Below are positions 32,635 through 42,891 of a stretch of 64,000 nucleotides of DNA, piece after piece. How positions within the stretch are numbered: position 1 is the stretch's first letter; each line of letters begins with the position of its first letter. The translations under genes and the position numbers were made by a program. The notes under the pieces are model-generated. The model made no database searches, was not told the origin of the DNA, and was given only the letters and a program-made list of their open reading frames with translations. Origin of the DNA: GCA-2862585 sp049890295 (GTDB lineage: Bacteria > Bacteroidota > Bacteroidia > Flavobacteriales > UBA7312); NCBI GenBank assembly GCA_049890295.1, contig JBMHBP010000004.1:1-64000 (forward strand). Reading direction: 5' to 3'.

Positions 32635-33438
32635 CTATAAAGTTGAAAAAATTATTGCCGACAGACCTATGAAAAAGCAATAGTAAGAAAAGTATTTCAG
32701 TTTACTTTTTTTAACTAATGCAATCATCCATTTACAGGCAATTAGACCGGTAAAAAAAGCAGCTACAAAACCAGCGATTAATGGTATAAATGAACTACTT
32801 TCAGATGAAATCTCACCACCTAGAATATCACTAGCCATTTTTCCTAGAATAAGAGGTACTACCATAAGAAACGAAAATTTAGCTGCTTTTTCTCTATCTA
32901 TTCCAAGAATAACAGAAATAGAAATGGTAGCTCCTGATCTTGATACACCTGGCAAAATAGCAATAGCCTGTGCCAATCCAATGAAAAGAGAATGAAAAAA
33001 GCCCACGCTTTTAATGGTGTTCTTAGACTTATCGGCTACTAATAAAAGTAAGCCAGTTAATAGCAACATACTACCTACTAATAAAATATTACCTGTAAAA
33101 AGAGCATCAATTTCCTTGTCAAAAACAAGTCCAACAAAAGCTGCTGGTATCATTGAAATAATTATTTTCAATGAGAAAAATAGTTCTTCATTTCTTTTGA
33201 ATTTGAATAGTCCATTTACTATTTGGCCAACTTCTCTTCTAAAAATATATAAAGTACTTAGGGCTGTTGCGGCGTGTAATACTACTGTCATAAGAAGATT
33301 TTCTTCTAAATTAGAGGCAGAGCCCAAATAGGTTAGGATAAAGGTCGTGATTTCCAAATGTCCGCTACTGCTAACAGGTAAAAACTCTGTGAGACCTTGA
33401 ATGATTCCTAACAAGATTGCAGCAATAATACTACTCAT
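32635..33438 (-). CDS. uppP: undecaprenyl-diphosphate phosphatase
   Basis: Inner-membrane enzyme that dephosphorylates undecaprenyl diphosphate, recycling the lipid carrier for peptidoglycan and surface glycans; 267 residues with about eight membrane segments. Signature motifs are GIIQGLTEFLPVSSSGHLE (about 10-28) and PGVSRSGATIS (about 160-170), which together hold the catalytic Glu, Ser, His and Arg. The ATG at 33438 overlaps the DUF3098 stop by 8 bp and gives the standard start. An upstream in-frame start at 33474 would add 12 residues inside the neighbour. Confidence 0.96.
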   Translation of the reverse strand: MSSIIAAILLGIIQGLTEFLPVSSSGHLEITTFILTYLGSASNLEENLLMTVVLHAATALSTLYIFRREVGQIVNGLFKFKRNEELFFSLKIIISMIPAAFVGLVFDKEIDALFTGNILLVGSMLLLTGLLLLVADKSKNTIKSVGFFHSLFIGLAQAIAILPGVSRSGATISISVILGIDREKAAKFSFLMVVPLILGKMASDILGGEISSESSSFIPLIAGFVAAFFTGLIACKWMIALVKKSKLKYFSYYCFFIGLSAIIFSTL

Positions 33439-33652
33439 CTTTTGGCTTGTGAAGAATAGCAAAAACTTCAACAATAAACCCCGCTATTAAAAAAAGCGTA
33501 GATAGAGTTAGTCTTCTAAAATTAAAAATAGCATCACTAAAAACCTCAGGATCTTCGGATTTACCACCACTCATTAAAATATAACCGGTAATAATTAAAA
33601 TGATACCAATAATCATTAGTTGATAGTTTCTTTTTCCAAAATTAAATTCCAT
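33431..33652 (-). CDS. DUF3098 family small membrane protein
   Basis: A 73-residue protein with two predicted membrane helices (about 12-28 and 48-66), separated by a polar loop containing SGGKSEDPEVF. It matches DUF3098, a Bacteroidota family found between ftsX and uppP, exactly as here. The function is unknown; a link to division or wall synthesis rests only on this conserved context. It overlaps uppP by 8 bp and follows ftsX by 4 bp. Confidence 0.85.
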   Translation of the reverse strand: MEFNFGKRNYQLMIIGIILIITGYILMSGGKSEDPEVFSDAIFNFRRLTLSTLFLIAGFIVEVFAILHKPKDE

Positions 33653-33656
33653 AGTT

Positions 33657-34535
33657 TTAATGATATAAATCGTTTTCGTTCATTTTTAGATATTTACCAA
33701 TAGCACTATTGGTGACAATAATACTCATCAATATACCAAAAGTAAAAACGCCAACAAATATAATTAGTACACTTGTAATATCTTGTAAAGCTAAAAGTTC
33801 AGGCATTTCTTTTTCCAAACCAAATAGAGCCAAAAGCAATAAAATAACACCTATAAGACCTGAAATAACACCTTGAATAATACTATTTTGTATAAAAGGT
33901 TTTCGGATGAAGCCATCTGTTGCACCTACTAGTTTCATAGTGCGGATTAAAAAACGTTTAGAATACACAGTAAGTCGTATAGTGTTATTTATAAGAGCTA
34001 TAGCAACTATAAATAGCAGAAGGCTAAAAGAAAGGAGTATTAAACTAAGTCTACTTACATTAGTGTTAATAGATTCTATCAAATCTTTTTGAATAATGAT
34101 TTCTTTGACTAAATCATTTCTTTCCATTTCACTTTTGAGGCTTTCAAAATTTTGATCTGTAGCAAAGTCTGCATTAAGAAACACATCAATGCTAGCAGAC
34201 AAGGGGTTAAAACCTAAAAAATTGATAAAGTCTTCACCTAAATCACTCTCTAAAATTTGGGCAGCCTCTTGTTTACTGATAAATCGAGTGATTTTAACCC
34301 AAGAAGAAGCATCAAGGCTTTTTTGAAGTTGTAATCGATCAACTTTTTTAACGTCATCTTCAAGAATTAAACTAATCCCTACATTTTCCTTGATATAGTT
34401 AGTCAAACGATTAGTATTTAGATAAATAAAGCTGATACTTCCAAGCATCAACAATACCAATGAGATACTCAGAATTGTTGATAACGAAGAAGTTCTTACT
34501 TTTCGTTTGATACGCTTTTCTTGTGGCTGTTTCAT
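33657..34535 (-). CDS. ftsX: cell division ABC-transporter permease FtsX
   Basis: Inner-membrane partner of FtsE that regulates peptidoglycan hydrolases at the division site; 292 residues. A basic cytoplasmic N-terminus (KRIKRKVRTSS) precedes TM1 (about 20-42). A periplasmic loop follows (about 43-165), then three more TMs (about 170-190, 218-240 and 255-280). This four-TM layout is the FtsX hallmark. VGATDGFIRKPFI is the coupling segment. ftsE is not adjacent. It heads the run ftsX-DUF3098-uppP-truB and is divergent from leuS. Confidence 0.93.
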   Translation of the reverse strand: MKQPQEKRIKRKVRTSSLSTILSISLVLLMLGSISFIYLNTNRLTNYIKENVGISLILEDDVKKVDRLQLQKSLDASSWVKITRFISKQEAAQILESDLGEDFINFLGFNPLSASIDVFLNADFATDQNFESLKSEMERNDLVKEIIIQKDLIESINTNVSRLSLILLSFSLLLFIVAIALINNTIRLTVYSKRFLIRTMKLVGATDGFIRKPFIQNSIIQGVISGLIGVILLLLALFGLEKEMPELLALQDITSVLIIFVGVFTFGILMSIIVTNSAIGKYLKMNENDLYH

Positions 34536-34558
34536 TGCGATTGCTAAGGTAAATAATT

Positions 34559-34592
34559 TTTGGAGCTTAATATTTATGAATGATTAACTTTG
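34559..34592 (+). promoter_or_regulatory. two-element promoter candidate of leuS
   Basis: TTTG (34559-34562), a 22-nt spacer and TAACTTTG (34585-34592) match the Bacteroidota pattern. The -7 box ends 21 nt before the leuS ATG. Confidence 0.55.
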
Positions 34593-34613
34593 CCACTAAA
34601 ATATTAACATCAA

Positions 34614-37385
34614 ATGGAGTACGATTTTAGAAACATTGAACAAAAATGGCAAAATCGTTGGAGAGAATCCAATATATTTCGAGTAGAGGAAGATAATCAA
34701 CGAGAAAAATTTTATGTTTTGGATATGTTTCCATATCCCTCCGGTGCTGGTTTGCATGTAGGTCATCCATTAGGCTATATTGCCTCCGATATTTACGCCC
34801 GTTTTAAACGACATAAGGGCTTTAATGTACTTCACCCAATGGGTTATGATTCATTTGGCTTACCAGCAGAACAATATGCCATTCAGACCGGTCAGCACCC
34901 AGCTATTACAACAGAAAATAATATTGCTCGATATAGAGAGCAGTTAGATAAATTAGGCTTTTCCTTTGATTGGAATAGAGAAGTAAGGACGTCAGACCCT
35001 TCCTATTACAAATGGACCCAGTGGATATTCAAACAATTATTCAGTTCTTACTATTGCTACAATACCGATAAAGCAAAGCCTATAAACGACTTAATTTTAA
35101 TTTTTGCCCAAAACGGAAATCATAGTATAAATGTTGCATGTGATGATGATGTTCCTTTTTTCAGTGCACAAGACTGGCACAATTTTTCAGAAGATAAAAA
35201 AGAAGAAACTCTTCAAAAATATAGACTCACTTATTTATCTGAAACATGGGTAAATTGGTGTGAAGAATTAGGTACTGTTTTAGCCAACGACGAAGTTAAA
35301 GATGGCCGTTCAGAAAGAGGTAACTTTCCAGTAGAGCAGAAACTAATGAAACAATGGTCAATGCGAATAACAGCCTATGCTGAACGTTTACTCAACGACC
35401 TTGAAAAACTAGATTGGAGTGAATCTATCAAAGAAATACAGCGCCATTGGATTGGAAAGTCAAAAGGTGCTTCCTTGACATTTCAAATTGAAAATAGTGA
35501 GTCACAAATAGAGGTATTTACAACTAGACCTGATACCATCTACGGCGTAACTTTTATGGTAATTGCACCAGAGCATGAACTTGTACAGCATATAACTACA
35601 CCAGACTGTAAAGAAAATATAAAAGCCTATTGTGAAAAAGTTGCTCTAAAGACTGAAAGAGAGCGGCAGTCTGAGGTTAAGTCTGTTTCTGGAGAATTTA
35701 CAGGATCCTTTGCTATTCACCCCTTTACAAATCAAAAAATACCTATTTGGATTGGAGATTATGTATTAGCTTCCTATGGGACAGGTGCAGTAATGGCAGT
35801 ACCTTGTGGCGATCAAAGGGATTGGAATTTTGCTAAACACTTTAATATTAATATTATTAACATTTTTGAAAATACTGATGTTACAGAGAGAGCTTATGAG
35901 GATAAGTCTGCAGTATTAATAAATTCAGATCAATTGAATGGCTTAGATTTTCAGTCGGCAATTCAAAAAATAATAACACAAATCGAGGAAAAAGGAATTG
36001 GTAGTGGAAAAATCAATTATAGACTACGGGATGCCATTTTTAGTCGTCAACGTTATTGGGGAGAACCATTTCCAGTGTATTATGAAAATGATATTCCAAA
36101 ACTAACCCCCTCAGACAATTGTATCGAACTACCCCCTGTTGATAAATACTTACCCACTGAAGATGGTGAACCACCTTTAGCTAGAGCAAAAAACGAAGAC
36201 TGGAAAGAATGTTATGGGGAGAGAATGGAGCATAATACCATGCCTGGTTGGGCTGGCTCATCATGGTATTTTTTACGCTACATGGACGCCAATAATGCCA
36301 ACGAGTTTGTCGGAAAAGATAAAGTTGATTATTGGGGTCAAGTAGACTTATATATAGGCGGTGCGGAACACGCAGTTGGTCATTTATTATATTCAAGATT
36401 TTGGACTAAGTTTCTTTATGATAGAGGCTTGATTGCAATAGATGAACCCTTTAAGAAGTTGATTAATCAGGGTATGATTTTGGGACGTTCAAATTTTGTC
36501 TACAGAGTAAAAGATAGTAACACCTTTGTTAGTTTTGATAAAAGAAAAGCCTTTCAGACTAGTCGATTACACGTAGACATTAGTTTAGTAGAAAACGATA
36601 TATTAAATATTGAAGCCTTTAAAAATTGGCGAAAAGAATTTAAAAATGCTGAGTTTATTTTAAATGATAGCGATGAATACTTGTGTGGATTTGAAGTTGA
36701 AAAAATGTCAAAATCAAAATATAACGTCCAAACTCCAGATGAATTAGTTGAGAAATTTGGAGCAGATACGTTGAGGATGTATGAGATGTTTTTAGGGCCA
36801 TTAGAGCAATTCAAACCTTGGGATACCAAAGGCATTAACGGGGTGCATAATTTCCTAAGAAAATTTTGGCGATTATGTCATAATGAAAATAATCAATTAG
36901 AATTGGAAGATAAGGAGCCCTCAAAAGAAGAACTAAAAGTTTTGCATAAAACAATTAAAAAGGTTTCAGAAGATATTGAGCGTTATTCTTTTAATACGGT
37001 AGTATCATCCTTGATGATAGCAGTCAATGAACTAAATGATATTAAGTGTAAAACCCGATCTGTGTTGGAAACACTGACTATTCTTATTTCGCCCTATGCC
37101 CCTCACTTTGCTGAGGAGTTATGGCACAAAATGGGTCATCAGCAAACCATTACTTTCGTTCAGTGGCCAAAATTTGATGAGCGTTTTTTACAGCAAGATA
37201 ACTACACTTACCCGATTTCCTTTAATGGTAAAATGCGTTTTAAATTAGACTTATCAGCAAATATATCTAAGGAAGAAGTAGAAAAAATAGTATTATCACA
37301 TGAAAAAACAATACAATATTTGGAGGGTAAAACACCAAAAAGGGTCATAATTGTACCCAAAAAAATTGTTAATATCGTTATATGA
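34614..37385 (+). CDS. leuS: leucyl-tRNA synthetase
   Basis: Class Ia synthetase charging tRNA-Leu; 923 residues. The HIGH motif appears as HVGH (residues 48-51) and the second signature as KMSKS (about 697-701). The editing domain (about 290-480) contains TTRPDTIYGVTFMVIAPEH and the GTGAVMAVP loop. A longer insert before KMSKS (about 625-695) and an extra segment near residues 145-195 are typical of Bacteroidota LeuRS. The C-terminal anticodon-binding and tail domains are complete. The gene has its own promoter and is divergent from ftsX. A cognate tRNA-Leu(CAA) lies at 4562-4645. Confidence 0.97.
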   Translation: MEYDFRNIEQKWQNRWRESNIFRVEEDNQREKFYVLDMFPYPSGAGLHVGHPLGYIASDIYARFKRHKGFNVLHPMGYDSFGLPAEQYAIQTGQHPAITTENNIARYREQLDKLGFSFDWNREVRTSDPSYYKWTQWIFKQLFSSYYCYNTDKAKPINDLILIFAQNGNHSINVACDDDVPFFSAQDWHNFSEDKKEETLQKYRLTYLSETWVNWCEELGTVLANDEVKDGRSERGNFPVEQKLMKQWSMRITAYAERLLNDLEKLDWSESIKEIQRHWIGKSKGASLTFQIENSESQIEVFTTRPDTIYGVTFMVIAPEHELVQHITTPDCKENIKAYCEKVALKTERERQSEVKSVSGEFTGSFAIHPFTNQKIPIWIGDYVLASYGTGAVMAVPCGDQRDWNFAKHFNINIINIFENTDVTERAYEDKSAVLINSDQLNGLDFQSAIQKIITQIEEKGIGSGKINYRLRDAIFSRQRYWGEPFPVYYENDIPKLTPSDNCIELPPVDKYLPTEDGEPPLARAKNEDWKECYGERMEHNTMPGWAGSSWYFLRYMDANNANEFVGKDKVDYWGQVDLYIGGAEHAVGHLLYSRFWTKFLYDRGLIAIDEPFKKLINQGMILGRSNFVYRVKDSNTFVSFDKRKAFQTSRLHVDISLVENDILNIEAFKNWRKEFKNAEFILNDSDEYLCGFEVEKMSKSKYNVQTPDELVEKFGADTLRMYEMFLGPLEQFKPWDTKGINGVHNFLRKFWRLCHNENNQLELEDKEPSKEELKVLHKTIKKVSEDIERYSFNTVVSSLMIAVNELNDIKCKTRSVLETLTILISPYAPHFAEELWHKMGHQQTITFVQWPKFDERFLQQDNYTYPISFNGKMRFKLDLSANISKEEVEKIVLSHEKTIQYLEGKTPKRVIIVPKKIVNIVI

Positions 37386-37445
37386 TTGAACGCATAACTA
37401 AAGTGAATCTTACTTTTCAATTTTACCGATTTTAAATTGTAAACT

Positions 37446-38441
37446 ATGGAATGGACAAAGGAAATTAAAGATAAAGTAGAACAGTTAGATGATAAATATG
37501 ACTCAATAGGTCAGGATTTACCCTCTTACTTAGATGGATTATTATTTTCTAATCCTTTACATTATTGGGATTATACCTTAGTTGATACACTTTTAAGTTT
37601 ACAGCGACCTAAAACCGATTTTCCAGATGAGCAAATTTTTATCATCTATCATCAAATAACAGAACTTTATTTTAAGCTTTGTTTGCTAGAGCTTGACCAA
37701 ATTGCCGAAAATGGAAAAAATATATCCCTTGAAGGTAAAGATTTAGGGTATAATAAAACGCTAACCCCCTCTTTTTTTATAGCACGACTTAAACGAATCA
37801 ACAGCTATTTTGAAGCTCTAACCAATTCATTTGGGATAATGGTTCAGGGAATGGAAAAAGAACAGTTTTTAAAGTTTAGAATGGCTCTTCTGCCCTCCAG
37901 TGGTTTTCAGTCTGCACAATATCGTTTGATAGAAATTTCATGCTCTCACCTTATTAACCTTACACATAAAGACCAACGGGAAAGTCTTGAGGATGCTAGT
38001 ATTGAAGAAATGGCTCAACACTTTTATTGGAAAGATGGTGCAATAGATGTCAATACCGGAAAGAAAACTCTTATGCTAGAGAATTTTGAAAAGAAATACT
38101 TACATCAATTTATTGAAAGAGCAAAAGCCTTTAAGAGCAAAAATCTTTTAGCAAAATATCAACAATTGAGTGTTGAAGATCAACAAAATAAAGATATTAT
38201 TCATCAACTACGTTTATTAGATTTGAACATAAATGTCAACTGGCCATTGGTTCATTTCAAATCAGCAGTCAGGTACTTGTCTTCAGCTAAAGAAGACATT
38301 GATGCAACAGGAGGAACAAACTGGCAAAAGTATTTGCCACCACGTTTTCAAAAACGAATATTTTTTCCTCAGTTGTGGTCAGAAGAAGAATTAGAGAACT
38401 GGGGTAGACAGTGGGTTGTAAACGCTTTAAAACAGACATAA
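37446..38441 (+). CDS. tryptophan 2,3-dioxygenase family protein
   Basis: A 331-residue predicted haem dioxygenase, all-helical, of the tryptophan 2,3-dioxygenase family, which opens the indole ring to N-formylkynurenine. The family-like YHQITELYFKLCLLELDQI helix (about 65-84) contains the substrate-pocket His. The SGFQSAQYRLIEI segment (about 146-158) and a late GGTNWQKYLP region are also characteristic. Kynurenine pathway genes such as kynB or kynU are not adjacent. Some Bacteroidota homologues in this family are divergent, so substrate identity is less certain than fold. The M23 peptidase gene follows after 8 nt. Confidence 0.8.
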   Translation: MEWTKEIKDKVEQLDDKYDSIGQDLPSYLDGLLFSNPLHYWDYTLVDTLLSLQRPKTDFPDEQIFIIYHQITELYFKLCLLELDQIAENGKNISLEGKDLGYNKTLTPSFFIARLKRINSYFEALTNSFGIMVQGMEKEQFLKFRMALLPSSGFQSAQYRLIEISCSHLINLTHKDQRESLEDASIEEMAQHFYWKDGAIDVNTGKKTLMLENFEKKYLHQFIERAKAFKSKNLLAKYQQLSVEDQQNKDIIHQLRLLDLNINVNWPLVHFKSAVRYLSSAKEDIDATGGTNWQKYLPPRFQKRIFFPQLWSEEELENWGRQWVVNALKQT

Positions 38442-38449
38442 ACCAAATA

Positions 38450-39673
38450 ATGAAAATGAGTAAATGGGATTCTTTAAATTCACTTTTTGTCATTGCCTCA
38501 TTTTTATTTATATTTTCAAATTGCACGCCATCTCAAGTTTCAGAACCAAAAGAAAGTACATTTGAATATGGTATCTGCGTTGATACTTTTTCGGTCATTA
38601 AAGGACAGGTAGAAGCAGGTCAAACTTTAGGGGCAATTTTATATCTCAACCATATTGATCATGGTAGAATAGACCAAATTGTTAGAGCATCTAAAGGTAT
38701 TTTTGATTTTAGAAAAGTAAAAGCAGGTCAAGATTACACAGTCATTGGTACCAATGACTCCATACAAAAAGCACAATTTTTTATTTATGAAACCTCAAGA
38801 ACTGACTATGTTGTTTTTGATATTCGAGATACCATTTCGGTACTTAAAGGCCAGAAAGAAATTGAAATAAAACTGAAAGAGTCTAGTGGAATGATAGAAT
38901 CTTCCCTATGGAATGCTCTAGTTAACAATGATATGAGCCCCGCACTAGTAATGGAACTTTCATCAATTTATGCTTGGACTATAGATTTTTTTAGAATTCA
39001 AAAAGGAGATCACTTTAAAATAATTTATGAAGAACGGTTTGTAGAAGGAGAATTTATAGGAATAGGTAAAATATATGCTGCTCTATTCAATCATACCAAT
39101 GAAGATTTTTATGCCTTTTATTTTGAAGAAGAACAAAATTATGGCGATTATTTTGATGAAAAAGGTGGTGCCTTACGAAAAGCGTTTTTGCGTGCACCAT
39201 TAAATTTTTCGAGAATTAGTTCTAGATATAGTAAGCGAAGAAGACATCCTGTAACAGGAAGAGTAAAAGCACATTTAGGCACCGACTACGCTGCACCTAC
39301 AGGCACACCGATTTTATCAACAGCAAATGGTACCATTACCGAAGCACGGTACAAAAAAAATAATGGTAACTACGTTAAAATTAGACATAATAGCACTTAT
39401 TCTACACAGTATTTACACATGTCTAAAATAAAGTCAGGAATTCGACCAGGCGTTTATGTCAAACAAGGCGATGTAATCGGTTATGTGGGAAGTACAGGTT
39501 TAGCTACTGGTCCACACGTCTGTTACCGATTTTGGAAAAATGGGGTACAAGTTGACCCATATAAACAAAAACTACCACCATCCAAACCGGTTAAAAAAGA
39601 AAACCGAGCCCAGTATGATGAGGTAAAAGATAGTCTGATGACTGTACTTCACGCTATTCCATCCAACTTTTAG
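38450..39673 (+). CDS. M23 family metallopeptidase lipoprotein with altered HxH motif
   Basis: A 408-residue predicted envelope lipoprotein: hydrophobic signal, then C25 after the lipobox-like IFSN. The middle region (about 40-250) resembles Bacteroidota M23 proteins. The C-terminal LytM/M23 domain (about 260-375) shows HLGTD (zinc ligands His and Asp near 274-278) and the catalytic YLHM His. The last motif reads GPHVCYRF instead of GPHLHFE, so a Cys replaces the third zinc-ligand His. The enzyme would cleave peptidoglycan cross-bridges if active. The ATG at 38450 places the signal at the N-terminus. The frame's earlier start lies in the neighbouring gene. Confidence 0.85.
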   Translation: MKMSKWDSLNSLFVIASFLFIFSNCTPSQVSEPKESTFEYGICVDTFSVIKGQVEAGQTLGAILYLNHIDHGRIDQIVRASKGIFDFRKVKAGQDYTVIGTNDSIQKAQFFIYETSRTDYVVFDIRDTISVLKGQKEIEIKLKESSGMIESSLWNALVNNDMSPALVMELSSIYAWTIDFFRIQKGDHFKIIYEERFVEGEFIGIGKIYAALFNHTNEDFYAFYFEEEQNYGDYFDEKGGALRKAFLRAPLNFSRISSRYSKRRRHPVTGRVKAHLGTDYAAPTGTPILSTANGTITEARYKKNNGNYVKIRHNSTYSTQYLHMSKIKSGIRPGVYVKQGDVIGYVGSTGLATGPHVCYRFWKNGVQVDPYKQKLPPSKPVKKENRAQYDEVKDSLMTVLHAIPSNF

Positions 39674-39699
39674 TCTATTAGTTTGCGTATATTTACATT

Positions 39700-42600
39700 A
39701 TGAGGATTAGAGTATTCATACTTTGTCTATTGCCTTTATTGACCTATGCTCAAAAAGGATTTTTTGTAAAAAACTTAGGCCAATTGGAAGAATCAGTTCA
39801 TTCAAAAATTGACTTAGTCAATGGGGCTCTTTTTTTAGAGGAAAAAGCCCTTACTTTTAATTTTGTTGATGCCACCTACTTTAGTCACAATCACGATAAT
39901 GTCAACTTTAGTGATAGCTTATCAGCTCATGCTTATCGTTGGCAATTTTTGAAATCAAATAAACCAACAATTTACTATTCAGACTCCTTATTGGGGACAA
40001 TAAATTACTTTAATAATGGAAATAAAATTTCCAATTTAAAAAAATATCAAAGGGTCAGTTATAAAGAGTTATATGATGGAATAGATTATACTATTTACAC
40101 CTATGACGAAGGGTTGAAGTACGATTGGATAGTAAAGCCGGGAGCAAATCCAGAAGATATTAGGATGAAATTGGAAGGAGTAGATAATGTTGAACTCAAA
40201 GATGGAAGATTAATTCTTTACACAGCCCTCAACGTAATTCTTGAAGAACGCCCTTATGCGTATCAAATAATAAATCAAAAAAATATTCAAGTAAATTGTC
40301 AATATAAATGGAAGAATAACCGGCTGAGTTTTGAATTTCCTGAAGGATTTGATGAATCTTACGATCTAATTATAGACCCTCAAATGATATTTTCATCCTA
40401 TTCAGGCTCTGTAGCTAATAATTTTGGATATACCGCCACTTATGATGATTATGGTTTTCTTTATGCAGGAGGAACTGCCTACGCTATAGGTTATCCACTT
40501 ACCATTGGAGCCTATCAGACCGCTTACAATGGAGGAGTAGTTGGGAATGACATTGTGCTTAGTAAATACGATACTACTGGATCATATTTAGTTTATTCAA
40601 CCTATCTGGGTGGTACTGGTGATGAAGTACCACACAGTCTTATAGTATTTAATGAAGAATTGTTTGTACTAGGAACAACTGCTTCTATTGATTTTCCAGT
40701 AACTGACAATGCTTTTGACATAACGTTCAATGGTGGTCAACCCCTAGCAGTGAATGGTGTGGGTGTAAACTTTTCTAATGGCTGTGATATTTTTGTCAGC
40801 AAACTCAGTGCCGACGGTAGCGAATTATTATCTTCAACTTTTCTTGGTGGCACATCCAATGATGGCTTTAATACTTCACAAACGTTAAGGTACAATTACG
40901 CTGATCAAATGCGTGGAGAAATTGATGTTGATGGTGAGGGAAATTGTTACATAGCCTCATCCACCTTTTCTAATGACTTTCCCATTGTAAATAGCCTTAT
41001 TCAACCTGCTAACAACGGCGGACAAGATGGTATTATCGTTAAAATGAACAATAATTTAGAGAATATTGTTTGGTCATCCTATTGGGGAGGTAGTAATGAC
41101 GATGCTATACATTCACTAGCCCTTGATAATGATAATAACATTTTTATTACTGGTGGAACTTCGTCAACAAACTTACAGACATCGGCAAATGCTTACGCTG
41201 CAAACTACTTAGGCGGAAGTGTAGATGCTTTTGTCAGTCATTTTAGTAGCGATGGTTCAACTCTAATTAACTCAACTTACTTCGGTTCAGACCAATACGA
41301 TCAATCATATTTTATAGAACTAGATAAAGCTGGTGATATTTATTTGTTTGGTCAAACCTTGGCACCTGATAATGTACTCATATCAAATGCTGTATTTTCA
41401 CAACCCAATAGTGGACAATTTGTATGTAAGTTAACCCCAACTTTAACCGATTTAGCATTTTCTACCGTTTTTGGATCGGGTAGTGGAGGTATTGATATAT
41501 CACCAACAGCCTTTTTAGTGGATGCTTGTAATCGTATTTACTGTTCAGGCTGGGGAGGAGCTACTAATACTACCATAAATCAAGGACCGGGTGGTGACAC
41601 CTTTGATTTAGTAACCACTTTTGACGCCTTTCAATCCACAACCGATGGAAGTGATTTTTACCTCATAATATTTGAGGATAACGCCAATACATTATCTTAT
41701 GCTTCATTTTTTGGTGGCGATCAGGCAGAGGAGCATGTTGATGGTGGTACCAGTCGATTTGATAAAAAAGGGATAGTTTATCAATCAGTATGTGCAGGTT
41801 GTGGTGGCTTTTCAGACTTTCCAACTACTGATAATGCCCACTCAACTACAAATGGTTCAGTTTGTAACAATGCTGTGTTTAAATTTGATCCTGACTTTCC
41901 ATTAACGGTAGCAAACTTTAACGCCCCAAGCTTGACTTGTGACAAAACTGTAGAGTTTGAAAACCTAAGCCTGGGTGAAAACAATTCATACTCATGGAAC
42001 TTTGGAGACGGAAATACCTCCATTGACACCTTTCCCAATCATACTTATAGCGCCGTTGGAAATTATGTAGTAACATTAATTACTACAGACCCAACTTCGT
42101 GTAACCTTTCAGATACTATTAGTAAAACGATTCAAATTGAGGAAAATCAGTTTTCTGAGCAAACGGCCATTGAACTATGTAAAGGCGATAGTCTATTGAT
42201 AAGTGCAACCCCTATAGATAAATTTACTTACCAGTGGTCACCACCTAATGGTTTGGGCGATTTCCAGTCATCAACAACTCAAGCATCACCAACTAGCACT
42301 ATAGATTATTTTTATATAGGTCAATTAGGTAATTGCTATGACACTATTCGTCAGCAAATAGTGGTTAAAGAAGTAGAATTAGATTATCAATCTGACGTAC
42401 AAATTTGTGGTAAACCCATTACATTAAGTGCTACCGTTGGTGATTCTACACAATTATTCTGGTCTACCTCAGCAGATTTTAATCAATCATTAGAGCAAGA
42501 TACTTTTATAGTATCTTCTGTCGGCACCTATTATTTAAAAGCTATTCGGCAAGATTGTCAACAAACGGGTTCTGTAAGCGTTGCATTATCACCTGATTGT

Positions 42601-42891
42601 TGTTCAGATAAAAACATTATTATTCCCAATGCATTTACACCAAATGGAGATCTGAAAAACGATTACTTTTCCATTCAAGACGAGCTAAATATCATTCAAA
42701 ATTTTGAAATTCATATTTTCAACCGCTGGGGTCAAAAAGTATTTTATACAGATAATAAAAATGAATCATGGAATGGTTATTTTGAGGGACGCTTACAACC
42801 TACCTCAGTTTTTGATTTCCATCTAAACTTACAATGTATAGGAAGTGAAAATCAACTTTTCAGAAAAGGCAACCTTACTCTAATCCGATGA
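39700..42891 (+). CDS. T9SS type B cargo protein: SBBP repeats, PKD domain, CHU_C tail
   Basis: A 1063-residue secreted protein. The order is signal peptide (1-18), a DUF7948-like N-terminal region (about 20-230), then a beta-propeller built of SBBP repeats (about 230-700; motifs such as YSTYLGGTGDE, STFLGGTSND, SSYWGGSNDD). A PKD domain follows (about 740-825, SWNFGDG) and a cysteine-bearing linker. The gliding-motility-associated C-terminal domain (about 970-1063, IPNAFTPNGDLKNDYF then FNRWGQKVF) is the type B signal for the type IX secretion system. The function is probably adhesion or surface-layer related, by inference. It overlaps the PorP/SprF gene by 4 bp. Confidence 0.93.
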   Translation: MRIRVFILCLLPLLTYAQKGFFVKNLGQLEESVHSKIDLVNGALFLEEKALTFNFVDATYFSHNHDNVNFSDSLSAHAYRWQFLKSNKPTIYYSDSLLGTINYFNNGNKISNLKKYQRVSYKELYDGIDYTIYTYDEGLKYDWIVKPGANPEDIRMKLEGVDNVELKDGRLILYTALNVILEERPYAYQIINQKNIQVNCQYKWKNNRLSFEFPEGFDESYDLIIDPQMIFSSYSGSVANNFGYTATYDDYGFLYAGGTAYAIGYPLTIGAYQTAYNGGVVGNDIVLSKYDTTGSYLVYSTYLGGTGDEVPHSLIVFNEELFVLGTTASIDFPVTDNAFDITFNGGQPLAVNGVGVNFSNGCDIFVSKLSADGSELLSSTFLGGTSNDGFNTSQTLRYNYADQMRGEIDVDGEGNCYIASSTFSNDFPIVNSLIQPANNGGQDGIIVKMNNNLENIVWSSYWGGSNDDAIHSLALDNDNNIFITGGTSSTNLQTSANAYAANYLGGSVDAFVSHFSSDGSTLINSTYFGSDQYDQSYFIELDKAGDIYLFGQTLAPDNVLISNAVFSQPNSGQFVCKLTPTLTDLAFSTVFGSGSGGIDISPTAFLVDACNRIYCSGWGGATNTTINQGPGGDTFDLVTTFDAFQSTTDGSDFYLIIFEDNANTLSYASFFGGDQAEEHVDGGTSRFDKKGIVYQSVCAGCGGFSDFPTTDNAHSTTNGSVCNNAVFKFDPDFPLTVANFNAPSLTCDKTVEFENLSLGENNSYSWNFGDGNTSIDTFPNHTYSAVGNYVVTLITTDPTSCNLSDTISKTIQIEENQFSEQTAIELCKGDSLLISATPIDKFTYQWSPPNGLGDFQSSTTQASPTSTIDYFYIGQLGNCYDTIRQQIVVKEVELDYQSDVQICGKPITLSATVGDSTQLFWSTSADFNQSLEQDTFIVSSVGTYYLKAIRQDCQQTGSVSVALSPDCCSDKNIIIPNAFTPNGDLKNDYFSIQDELNIIQNFEIHIFNRWGQKVFYTDNKNESWNGYFEGRLQPTSVFDFHLNLQCIGSENQLFRKGNLTLIR

